The notes beneath the pieces are model-generated. The model worked only from the letters and a program-made list of their open reading frames with translations. It was not told the DNA's origin and made no database searches. 64,000 bases of DNA. Origin: Phoronis australis (taxonomy: Eukaryota > Phoronida > Phoronidae). Position numbers and translations under genes: made by a program. The stretch is taken from positions 1,668 to 65,667 of the forward strand of contig NMRA01000926.1 in the NCBI GenBank assembly GCA_002633005.1, read 5' to 3'. Below, in pieces: positions 46,486 to 57,389 of this stretch (the stretch's first letter is position 1; every line of letters begins with the position of its first letter).

Positions 46486-47798
46486 CATTTGAAATAAAAT
46501 ATGATTAAGAAATAAGGCCCAATTAAGTTACAAGCAATCACAGTGCGTCAATAAAAGTATTTATCCATGAAAGACGTGCTGTTAAAAATATTCTTCAGAG
46601 TTAGAAACTGGAGTTTGGTGATTCCTACCTGAGCTCACACGAAGCAGGACGTTGAACCTTGATTTTACGTCTTTGGTCATTTTTCAGACATCTGTCGTGT
46701 TTCCCCTCTTGTGTGCAGTGAATGTAATGTCTTTGGCCACGGCAATATATGTCGAGGGTTGTATCGGTGATTCGGGCAAGTGAATCTACTACTTTAGATT
46801 ATCTAGCTCCTTCTGCACGTCTCCGAGGCAGACAACTACTCGGGATGACATGTTCCACCTCCTTAACATCACCTCCACTCACTTTTAAGGTTCTCAATTG
46901 TCTCGCAAAGTTCGTTGTGCGTTTCCCAAGAGCTTTCAAAGTTGTTTCGCTCGGCAAGTTGTAAAAATACCCCATTTTATGCTACTGGCGGTCCCAGACA
47001 AATAGTTAATTCGCAAACCTCCACTTTAGATCAGTCATCATTCAACTAACGCATAGTGTATGCTTTAGTTTGGTATTCAATGAGTTAGATGAACAAACCC
47101 AATATAATTTCATATTTTAGTGAGTACCGCTTGTATCCTGAAAGTTAATCAAAAGCATTTATGCAAACCATTTCTGTTCATTGTTGTATTACATCATGGC
47201 ATTTTAATGGGTACAACTAGTGACTGCTTTAACATGACAAATACTCAAATGTGCGGTCTGAAAATAGTGATATTCAGACACCTATTACCAAGCCTGCATG
47301 AAGGGTTGACAAAGTTTTTTGTATTACTTTCAAGCGCATGGTGTGTTCTATACGCCCATGTAATTATTTTCAGTTTTCTCGTGGGGTCAGCTTCGATATA
47401 AGGGTTCTTCAAAAGCATGAAATGTACCTCCACGGAAACAGCTCCAGTGTTACCATGGCAATCGATATTTTAGTGTCGGTACCATTTTTGCTTACATTGT
47501 TCATGAACCTATCATATGATATCGAAATTATTCAGAAATGATTCTGTTTGAAACAGAAACTGCAGTAGACAATGAAATAAAAAATAACTCATTCTGCATC
47601 AAGAAATTCCCTCTTTTTGCCCCCCAGAAGACTACCCTAGTATCTCCTAAATCACCAATCTTTGTGCTGTCATACTTCACCCAATTTCTCTCATCCCTAA
47701 TGTGATTTATTAAACTAAACATGGTTCTCAAGGCTGACTGCCCACCTTGCCGCTTGTTGGCTGTACAGTGGTCGGTGGATCCGTGGACTGATACTTAA
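46486..47798 (+). repeat. Repeat B (partner of A)
   Basis: Direct partner of 38308-39676, ending cgtggactgatacttaa. It is more diverged in the middle and lacks some of the frame seen at 38482-38742 in A. Confidence 0.85.
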
Positions 47799-48244
47799 CC
47801 ATGTTATTGGGGTCCGAAACAAACAGCAATCCATTTCCAAAACTGATAAACAGCAAGAATCAACGGGAAAAGGCCCCCATTGGATTCGAACATGTCGGCG
47901 ACTGTGTAAATGCTGAACGCAAACATTGTCTATGTGGTTGAACAAAAAACAAACGGATGTAATTTGCATAAAAACATACTTTAACTTGGTTGAACCCACG
48001 ATTGTACTTTTTTACACATATCAATATATACGCGCTCGCATATATAATACAAGCACATATATTAACCTGTTTAACAAAAAGTACAGTCCTGCCTCCAACC
48101 AAGTTTTTGTCCATGAAGGGCTGGTACCGAACTATACAAATATCAATTAAAATGCAAAAATGTCTAAGGCAACAATTCTCGACAAGTGACACAACTGCTG
48201 ACAAAATTTACGGGTCTGTGTACATCACTAAAACATTCCTCACA
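47799..48244. other. No gene recognised
   Basis: Overlapping chance frames on both strands; nothing supported. Confidence 0.4.
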
Positions 48245-48559
48245 GGGGCGGATCCAGGGTTTTGAGTTAGGGGGGGCCAGAGTACAGGAATAACCACAAT
48301 TTCGGCAGATGCGCGCGCCCAGCCTAAAATGTAGTAATGCAGGGGTCTCGAATTTTTGGGTTTGCGGACCTTTTGACTAAAAAAAAACGGTAAACTGGGT
48401 TTGATCAGGGCCTATGCATTGTTTATTCACCCCCCGATATCCCTGGTTGCGCGCACGTGCTAGTCAGGAATTCGCACCCGAACTGCCAAACTGCCAAATG
48501 GTACCTGGTAGAATTTTAGGGGGGCCATGGCCCTCTTGCCCCCCCTAAATCCGCCACTG
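48245..48559. mobile_element. Complete short TIR element with target duplication
   Basis: The left end (ca)ggggcggatccaggg and the right end complement cagtggcggatttaggg are inverted, both followed by G-rich tracts. The direct repeat cctcaca flanks it (48238-48244 and 48560-48566). The interior matches repeat G (3470-3715 and 41665-41915). It is non-autonomous. TIRs starting cag.ggcgg with short duplications suggest a hAT-like origin, but the duplication length (5-8 bp) is ambiguous because it overlaps the TIR. Confidence 0.7.
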
Positions 48560-48569
48560 CCTCACACGG

Positions 48570-49111
48570 GAATTTCACCTTTTTCCTTTCCGTTACAACC
48601 AATCAGAAAGCTCAAACTTTTTTCAATTCCTGAGAAATCAAATATCTGTGACCTACTTCAAGAAATTCATTCTAGAATTAGGTTGTCTTTCTAAATGTCC
48701 GAATTTCGCCAACGGTTCGCGAATGTTCTCATGAATTTCACAATGAGGGCTCGACGATAAAATTTTTCTAAGACCTTTCTACGCGAAGTTGATATTTGCA
48801 TTGTGTATCAGTTTTGAAGAGCGCACAACTTCTCAGAGAAGTCAGACATTTTTCTGTCTCCGACATTTATCCCTGTTTCCTGGCATTGTAACCCCACGTA
48901 CGTGTAGTTATTCAAAAAAAAATTAACTCAAATGTAATAGCTTATTAAAATTGAAGTATTATTTACCGAATTTGCAGTTACGGATTATAGAAAAAAAATG
49001 ACTAGAATCTTCCGGCATGTCACTTATACGCACTTGATTACTTGCGGCTGTGTACATGTACTTACACTGTAGCTTGATCGAGCAGGCGGGGAAACTCTCA
49101 ACCTGCCTCCT
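48570..49111. other. No gene recognised
   Basis: Intron sequence near kinase exon 2, with no supported coding or repeat content. Confidence 0.4.
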
Positions 49112-49250
49112 GTTCAGTAACGCTAGGACCTCGCTAAAAAGCAAGACGTCGCGAGATTACGTGAGATATTGCCGAGTGTTTTAAATGAAATCACGTGACT
49201 TTGGCTAGATTTTAGCTAGGTCCTACCGTAGGTCCTAGCGTTACTCAACG
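49112..49250. mobile_element. Short MITE upstream of kinase exon 2
   Basis: Inverted ends gttcagtaacgctaggacct and, on the complement of 49230-49249, gttgagtaacgctaggacct match at 19 of 20 positions. The element is about 140 bp, with a second inverted pair (gctaggtccta, tagctaggtc) inside its right end. It ends about 85 bp before the acceptor of exon 2. Confidence 0.75.
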
Positions 49251-49334
49251 CACGCCTGGTGATGACGTAAAAGGCACACATGAATGCTTTGACGCAAAGA
49301 GTTTCATTTCTGAAATCGTTCATTTTAATTCTAG

Positions 49335-49634
49335 GTTACAGAGACTGCATTGGCATTTCGTTCAGAAATTGAATGTCTCCAAAAAGTGCGTGATCACCAG
49401 TTCATTGTGAAGTTTATTCAAGTGTATTTCACAAACGATACGACCGCTAACATTGTCATGGAACTTTGCGACTACGACTTAGTAGGTCATTATGCTACCA
49501 AAAGGGTACAATTTGCCCAAGGCGTATCTCTGATGATGGACTGCTTGAAAGGGTTGGAACATTTGCATTCGAATGGGATCACCCACAGAGACTTGAAACC
49601 ACGGAACATACTAATGAAGAACGGCATTGCTAAG
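49335..49634 (+). CDS. Protein kinase, coding exon 2
   Basis: An exon of exactly 100 codons, in phase 0 at both ends (ttctag|gttaca and gctaag|gtacgg). It starts in helix C with FRSEIECLQKVRDH, whose Glu would pair with the exon 1 lysine. It passes through the hinge (IVMELCDYDL) and helix E (LKGLEHLHSNG), and ends with the catalytic loop THRDLKPRNILMKNGIAK, with catalytic Asp, Lys and Asn all present. The open frame runs on into the intron (VRKVFIRQP). The HRDLKP form indicates a serine/threonine kinase. No residue known to be essential is missing, so nothing here suggests a pseudokinase. Confidence 0.92.
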
Positions 49635-50071
49635 GTACGGAAAGTGTTTATTCGTCAACCTTGAATCCTCGTTGGACAGAAAGTTTTTTAGTTTCCATAT
49701 TGCATGTGGTCATGAAATGCGGCCTCTTTCATCCAGCAGCTGAGTATAAATCAAAATGCTGATAGTTATTGTTAATTAAAAACCACCGCATGTTGCAAAT
49801 GCGTCAAGTGCCCGATGCAATACGTCGCAGTCAAACGTTTCCTTGTGACACATTGCGTTGGGCCGCAACTGAATGACTGTGTATTGGGACCATGCCGCAT
49901 GTCAGCCTCATCCTCTCACTACAATATATACATACAGTTTACATGTACACTGTAGGAAGAGGAGTAAGCGAATCGGCTCAATGAGCCTGATGGACTGTTT
50001 AGAATTTACCCTTTAGTTTCATAACTATTCAATTAAATTTTTTGATCACTGAACCTTGGGTCGTTCTACAG
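49635..50071 (+). other. Kinase intron 2 (437 bp)
   Basis: Donor gtacgg and acceptor tcgttctacag, phase 0. It contains an acatgtacac microsatellite near 49942 and nothing else recognised. Confidence 0.85.
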
Positions 50072-50246
50072 ATAACAGACTTTGGCCTGGCAAAAGTTGC
50101 AGACATGGACCCTGTCATCTCCAAGAGGTACATGACGACGTTTTGTGGAACACCCAACTTCATGGCTCCGGAAATAATCGCTCAAAAGCGATACACCAAT
50201 GCAGTGGACATCTTCTCCATGGGAGTCCTTTTTCAATGGATGAACG
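50072..50246 (+). CDS. Protein kinase, coding exon 3
   Basis: Starts ITDFGLAKVADMD (the DFG magnesium-binding motif). Next come the T-loop RYMTTFCGTPNFMAPEII (with the GTPxFMAPE P+1 loop) and the start of helix F, DIFSMGVLFQW (the DxWSxG motif). The best donor is aacg|gtttgt at 50247, phase 1, though it is weak and a different end is possible. About 194 residues of a roughly 260-residue kinase domain are covered by exons 1-3; helices G to I are missing. I found no continuing exon in the remaining 13.7 kb. Confidence 0.85.
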
Positions 50247-50469
50247 GTTTGTTTTTTGTACGCATTTCTTACATATTCTAACAAAACGCCCTTACTTTGA
50301 ATTAATTTGCTCAATATCTATGTATTTTGTTAAAGCGAGTTATTCTCCTTAAGAACAGACAATGGCGCGTTTTGCTTGTCAAAGAAATAGCAAACCATCT
50401 CGACGACGTGCATATTTCCGTGTGCTTAGTTCCATTGCTTACTTTCAGAATGAAAATATTTCAAACAGT

Positions 50470-50840
50470 ATTTACTTTAATGATCTTTTGCGACCCCTAC
50501 ATAATAGAGCACGTAGAAAAAAATGATGTAAATGTCCATTTCGCCAATGCCAAACACTGTCAACTTCAAACGGAGATAACACAAGACGACGTTCCAGATT
50601 GTAGAAATAACCTGTATATTGGTGGAATTGGGGTAGTCAGGTGATGCGGACACCACACTTTCGGGAACAACCAAAACGGTCAAAACTTCCATCGTTATGA
50701 AACGGTATCATTCCACCTTCCAACCATTTTTTTCGGGAAGCAACCAGTACTGAACATTTTATTGAAAAGGTTAGGTAACACCTCCAACAGGACTTCCTTG
50801 TCCACTCTATGGAGTTCGAATTCACTGCACATTTTATCTC
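50470..50840 (-). pseudogene. LINE reverse transcriptase relic
   Basis: Minus-strand frames read LFNKMFSTGCFPKK and, in an adjacent frame, KKWLEGGMIPFHNDGSFDR. Together these resemble the 'LFN.I...G..P..W..g.i.PihKkG' start of a non-LTR RT. Next comes a DYPNSTNIQVISTIW stretch where 'NYR.IsLl' is expected, and LKLTVFGIGEMDIYI. Highly decayed and frameshifted. The insertion lies just behind kinase exon 3. Confidence 0.5.
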
Positions 50841-53800
50841 ATCCTATACAATACATGTTACCACTTGGAATGGGCAATATACCAAGACACTGTTTGTCCA
50901 TGACTTACAAGTGTTTGTTCAAAAGCCCAACAAAGGCAAATGTGAAGTTATCCACTGATTTTGTGATTGACACTGGAATAATGGTACTCAATTTTTTAAA
51001 ACTTTGTGTCTTGCTATTTGCCAAATAAAAAATACAAGCAGACACACCAGCTGAAATGGCTAGTTTATCTGTACTGCCTCCTGTTATATCTGATATGTAT
51101 GTAATGGCGTGTTCTCAATATGGCGCTCCCCAGGAATTCGACTGTCTCCGTAATGGAAGCTGTCTATTGTTGTGCTTTTCACCACCAGATGGAGCAACGT
51201 TTTTGTTCATGTGCCTTGAAAATAATTTTTCAGCGACCAACTCTCTGCCTGGTTCATTCCATTTCTCATTCACAAGGGCATTTTTAAATAATTCATGCTT
51301 CTTGCTAAGGGAAAAATTAATGATCCGACTCAATTCTGTCGATCACGTCAAAGGCAGTGATGCGTTCAAACTTGTTGCATGAGACGATTATACTCTATTC
51401 TACTGAATTCTTGTCTACCTATTAATGCAATTTTGTTTCTTTGTATCGCCATGTAATGCACCATTAACGATGAGCATTTCGTGCAAAAAACCCGTATTCA
51501 TTTGCCCCCGGTTTTTGTTTCGCTCCCTATTGCCTTGAATAGAACTCTAGTACTACGAACAAGATAACAATGTGAGGTTTCAAATTCGTTTTCAGCCAAT
51601 TTCGTCAACTATTCAGTTTCAGAATGTCACCAGAATTACTAAAATCAAGTCAAAATAATCATAAACGTGTTTTTTTTTTCTTGAAATATATTGCACGACC
51701 CTTCAAGAATTTATTTACAGAGTTTTATGAAAGACTGCGAGGAAATCGCAATTCTGTCTTTCTTGAAAACGTGTGGAGTCTGGACAATGGAAGTCATCAC
51801 TTGATCGGAATACCTCCTTGAATACTGTGTCTTACTTGTTATTTCGTTCTCCGCAAGGGTTTGAGAACACGGACGCACGTTGTGTTTCTTTGTGCAATTA
51901 TCGAATAGGTTAAGTCAGCTGGTGTCTCTCATTTTTTGTCTCGCCATTTGATCAACAGGCGGGGCAGCCATTGAATATCAAAATCAACCAACTAATTCCA
52001 ATTCCCCAGCCTTTGCTATTTCGTTTGATTTTGAACATGGACGCACACGGGCACAGGTTGTTTCCTTGTGCAATAACCAAATCTGTTGAGGAAAGCGCAG
52101 GGTTGTATCAAATATTCATGTGCTCTGAGGTCTAATTTGCCATTGGACAAAACGAGAACTTAGGAGTTTTTCAAAAACTTAAAATCTAAAAGTCAAGTGT
52201 GTTCCAAAAATTGTTCCAAAATAATAAAACTTTTTTCAAAAATTTAAGAGAATGTTCACAATTGAACCACGCAGAGGGTGATAAACGCTATGTCACAGAT
52301 TCTCTATATATTTTCTCTGTGTGATGACACTAGTCCCACTGACTCTAGACCACCTTTATTTTTTCAAGCGCCGCCTTTTGGTTTCCATGGATACTACTTG
52401 TTTCCAGCAAGTTTTGAGCCTGGCGGCAGTTGAGTTTTAGTAAAATTTCGACAGTTACGTTACGTAGTGGTAGTAACGTTGAAATATTGAACCTGTGTTA
52501 TTAAACAGGTGACCTTCGAATACTTTATTCGATCTGTTTTTATCTGTTTTTAGAGCCGCATAAGATGAACACTTTTAGTGATTTTTGAAACTGTCAAAAT
52601 TGGCTTAATTCGTATCCCGATATCTCAGTTGGCACAGGTTTCAGAACATTTTAGTACCAACCAATGTGTTGAGCTAACTTAGATCTACAAAATAAGACAA
52701 AAAAATCTCTGGCGCGAACGGGTTTATGTCAGTTGAATTCGAAAGTGACTGGTAGTTACGCCATTTCACCACAATGAATAGCGCCGACGAACGTCAACAA
52801 AAAGTGAATATTTGCTACTAGTTGGCCAGAAACTGCAAATCAATTTATCATTTATCAAATTTCGTCTTTTCTAGGCACCGAGGGTAATTTACTTTATTTC
52901 TGGAAAATGCTCGTAGTCATGGAATTAGGATAATTACTGGACAAACAGCAGTAGCTTTGGCAGGACAACTTTTGCGAGATTCGAAATTCAAATGTTACTG
53001 GTTTTACAAATCTCAGTAATCTTATTCGCACGGCTAAAAGACAAAACACCGCCGATAAATCATTTTCGTAACATTTTCCTTTCGTGGTTGCCCTCTCCCC
53101 TCTTGCGGCTTTCCAAATCGTACAGTGTTGTATGAACAACATTATTTATTTTTGGTTTTATCTGTGATTTTTCTGTTAACAAAGAAGATGCGTACTGTGA
53201 GTTAGCTCTGGAGTGTGTCTGAACAAACGTTATTTTTAAGGAATCATCAAGTACATGTAGTTTTGATGCACTGCGTTGAAAGCGGAGGGCAGTGTCAAGG
53301 TGAAAGATTCATTGGCAATTACAGGCAAAGACAAAATCACTGGTGACCAGATTTCCGTGGCCCCAGTAACTTCACGTTTTGTAGTGGTATGTCCGGCTAG
53401 TCTTATCATTTTGCTATCTGTATGCAAATTGTTGTGACTGACACAAGTGAAAAATTGAAGACTTTCAAGTAGCAATGGGGGCTGACTAGATGGAACCAGG
53501 TACCATTAAGAAGATACTTCATCTGCGCAATGGGGGACACATAGCACATAGTTGAAAAACTGTGTGTGACTAGTTGTGAGAAGTTTAAAGAAGTGAATTC
53601 AAATTACAATACAGCCACTGAATTATTAGACTCTGTCCGGTGTCTCTCCGGTCTAGCCACCCGTGACCGTAACCGGAGACAGACCGGAGAGTGAGACGTG
53701 AATCAACAGTGACAGCTGGCGTGAGCCTAAGCGTGACTGTACTCGGAGCTTACCGCGAGTTAGGGTGAAGGAAGCGCGAGCCAGCCGTGAGCCAGGCACG

Positions 53801-54589
53801 AGTTTACCTGCATCGCAGATGAAAAAGTAATTTATTAAAATTATATCAATAACTAGCAGCGATGTGTGTATTCTCATAGACTTTTGCTCATGTGAGGTTT
53901 ATTTTTTTGAAATCGTCACGTTCAGCAAAAGACCAAAATTTCCTTCTCAAATCTTAATTCACTTCAGGAAACAGACATGTGGACTCTACTTTCACTTATA
54001 TATAATTATTTGTTTTTTATATAAACTAATAAAGAATCTTAACACGCGTGTACATGACAGAAATATTCAATTCAATTGCCTTCACGATATGAAGGAGTAT
54101 AGCATGTCAATTCGGAGAACTTTGATCCCAAGTTCCGGCTTCATGTGGAGAAAATTGATCGTGCCCATGCATTTGACGAGTCAAACAGATCACTGCTATT
54201 ATTATTTTAGTGAAAAAGTACCAGTCCTCTAGAGGGCAAAGGTATCCTGTTCCAGCCATTACTTGACGGTATAAATGCCTCATGTTGTAAGCATGATCTG
54301 ATTTTCATCCAATACAGAGGTCATGTCAAAGAAGTGAGGGTGACAAAGGCTGCTTTCAGTATATAGTCCATAATTACACGAGAAGTATTATATTGTAGCT
54401 CATGTTTTTCCATGACTTCTCAACAGACAAACAATATCCAGCACATAATCTTTGAAACAGTCACGAGTTCAAAATATAGCTTCATGCACATTGGGTCCTA
54501 ATTGCTCAAGTCTTTCTTGAGCTTTAATAGCAAGACTACCAACTTTTCTTAGGCAAAATCACAACAGAGATATCTAAATAGGGTAACTG
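50841..54589. other. Mostly featureless stretch
   Basis: No gene supported. Open frames at 51056-51382, 51624-51821 and 53864-54232 lack recognisable motifs and splice context. One notable item is an 11-bp perfect hairpin at 53644-53691. Confidence 0.4.
53644..53691. repeat. Perfect 11-bp inverted repeat
   Basis: ctctccggtct at 53644-53654 and agaccggagag at 53681-53691, with a 26-nt loop. It lies in a GC-rich block (53640-53800) with several cgtga words. Confidence 0.8.
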
Positions 54590-55150
54590 ATCTACATGTA
54601 AGTGCTAATGGACTGGCTCAAACATGACACTATTCAAAATCAGGTGATATGGCTTACGTGTTCCTCCTCATCCCATACTGTACACGTACATGTAACTCCT
54701 CAGTTTGTATATACAATGTTGGATCACTTTAAATTAAAAAATGATATTTAATGCGGCTACAGTCTGGTTTAACACTCATAGCCCAGTTAATCTATACAAA
54801 GTAGCATGGAAAACATGAAATGTCTAAAGGTGTTAAAATACCTAGATGTCAGTGAATTGGCTCAAGCATGACACTCCTGATGTTAATCATTCAAAATACA
54901 GGGTGAAATCGGAACTTCCCTTAACTCACCATCACATGCTGTACAAATTACTCGTCATTCTGTTGGAACAAATTAAAGTCAGGATGATATTTAATGTGAC
55001 TGCAATCTGGTTTAACACTGGTCATCCAGTTAAGTGGTACAAAGTTGCATGGAAAAACGCGATATCTAAATGTGTTCCTTGATCTAAATGCCAGTGAACT
55101 GGTTCAAGCATGACATTCCCAAAGTTAACCTTTCAAAATACATGGCCCCT
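54590..55150 (+). repeat. Tandem repeat, about 240-bp unit
   Basis: Three starts, at about 54590, 54840 and 55080, share gatct/tagatg..agtg.a.tgg.tcaa.catgacac and attcaaaata. The second half (tggtttaacact, catggaaaa) is present in the first two units only. Confidence 0.8.
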
Positions 55151-55159
55151 CACTCAACT

Positions 55160-57389
55160 TGTCATCACATATAGTACCTGAAAATCGCCAATCTGCCTTT
55201 CCTTAAGCTTGTACATAAGACAACACCTAGATGAGGCCTCGCTTTTAGTTAAGTGAGCGTAATATGAATTTGAAAGATGAAAACTGTTATACCAGCGTTT
55301 TAAATAAATTGGACAACGAAGTTTCAACCAGAACAATGGCTATATATCCTAAATTTTACTGACAAAATCATAAGTGTTGCTATACTGCATTTTGCATACA
55401 CCTCCGTTTCTACAATATATCAATTACAACTGTTTAAATCACTCAGGAAATCCAATAGATTGTACAATGTTTGGGCGAAGATGAAATCCGGAGTATTCCT
55501 GGACATCACTGAATGTCAACTTCATTATCTCCCTAATTTGACCATTTTCCAACGCGGTTCAAAGCAGCCAAGCGTGAAAAGAAACCTTTATCCTGCTGTG
55601 GTGTCAGCCAGCCTTCCTCCCTAAACTGCTTATTTGTCTTCATCGCCTGTGCAGTTCTTGTGGGGTCTGCTTTGTTGTTCTACTCTCTGAAAAATGACAG
55701 GTAGTTTGTAACACTCTCGAATTATACACTTCTTGCAGAACTTTGCAGAGCCCAGCCCCTACACAGGCGTGACTGTCTCTGTGTGATCCAATGATTTAAG
55801 CTGAGACAATTTTGACCCATGATGTGTAATATGTAAAATGATCTTCAATACAACCCGAAAAAAACACTGTGGGTTTATTTTTGCTAGTTCGACTGGATTC
55901 CTTTGAATATCCACAGGATATCATATCCAGATCCTAAATTTCGACATAGTGGGACTCCTAAAACATAACCACATACTATGATTTCAAGAATTACACAATT
56001 CACTGAAAGCCGAAGTAAAAACAAATTGTGTCATGCAAGTTGTCAGTTGAAATTGGAATTTAGAATGATATGAATAAAACCTTCATCAATTTGTATAGGA
56101 AACATACATCCTGTAATGAACTAAAAAGAAGTTAAAGTCAATGAGATATTGCATTTTTCGCTTCCAACATATGGCCCCAAGATTCACATAATCTCGTACT
56201 AAATTTACAACAAACACAAGACACTACTAGTAAGTGGACTGAATAGCGACATGACAGGTATATACTTTGATTTAGGAACTCAGGACTGTTCATCACTTTT
56301 TACTTTGATGCAGGCATATGACTACTAGATTTCACCAGTGGCCACAACAAAAAGTTCTGTCTATCCAGTTCAGAAACAAGTACTGTTGTTGCATTTTTAT
56401 GATACATGCATGTTCACTCAGTTTGTGAATTTCCTGAAAGGAGAACCAGTAACTTGCACTGCAGGGTACTGTATTAGAATAACAACTGTTGTTTCTAGTG
56501 GTGCTAACTGGTTCTCGAATCAGGTATCCTTAAAACTGACTACTACCGCCAAAATTCTGCCATCATGTGATAGCCTCAAATTCAAGCAAAGTAGTAGTAG
56601 TACTCACCAAATCCATCAGGGATGAACACATGCATTGACATTGTTGAATTCCAGTGGAAGTAAGTTGACTTTTACTTTTCAACCAGCATCGTCATTTCAG
56701 GCTGGGCACGCAAGCTACTGCTAATGAAATGGGTGCTTGCACAGTATACTTGGTTTCCATAGAGTTCCAAAAGTAGCCCGGTGTCTTGCCCTTGCCTCGG
56801 ACGCAGTCACACAGTCATACATGTAGATGCGGTGAACACGTACAAGTAAATTGCCTGACTCTTGCCAAAATCAGTTCCCTCACAGTTTGTAGGTGTGGTG
56901 TCTTGGTACTCACATTATGTTGAATCAAGATTTCACACATGTGCAGAGAATTTTCTTTTGAGGTCCCACACACTTCATCACACTTCACCATAACAGTTAA
57001 TACTGCAAGTCAAGAGCATTAGCCATTTTGCCACCACTCATGTGACACCTGTTGTTGGACACTGGGTGCACGAAAAACGCGGAGTTTTAATGAAAACAGA
57101 AACATACTTTAAACAATTGCACTTGACTTAATGACACTAAACTAAATATTATTAAAACAGCTTTTGAATTAAAACTATACACTCTACTGATGTTGTAGTG
57201 TTACAAACAGGTATCGGCATTGAAGTAAATTTCCACTCAGGTGGTTGTTAGAATCTTGCGATTCCTATAGGAAAATGCTCAGCGCCAGAAGATTTTATTG
57301 TATCATTCACTGTCACTAAGATATATAAATTATTACATGGCGAAGTCGTTATCCCCCGTTATCTAGAGCCCGAGTGGATTCTGGAGAAT
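55160..57389. other. No gene recognised
   Basis: Unique-looking AT-rich sequence. The 95-codon frame at 56338-56625 has no recognised domain. Confidence 0.4.

Larger units (their letters stand above)
7059..49334 (+). other. Kinase intron 1 (about 42.3 kb)
   Basis: Bounded by the donor gtaaga at 7059 and the acceptor ttttaattctag at 49334, phase 0. It contains almost every mobile element described here, on both strands, and two assembly gaps (1263 N in all). That exons 1 and 2 belong to one gene is inferred from the precise continuation of the kinase fold. No transcript evidence is available to me. Confidence 0.7.

Noticed and set aside
50327-50644. Further kinase exon after 50246
   Set aside because: The open frame has no helix G-I features and overlaps the minus-strand LINE relic.
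53283-53430. Plus-strand open segment with VKVKDSLAITGKDKITGDQI
   Set aside because: Coding-like wording, but no splice sites or domain; it could not be linked to the kinase or any other gene.
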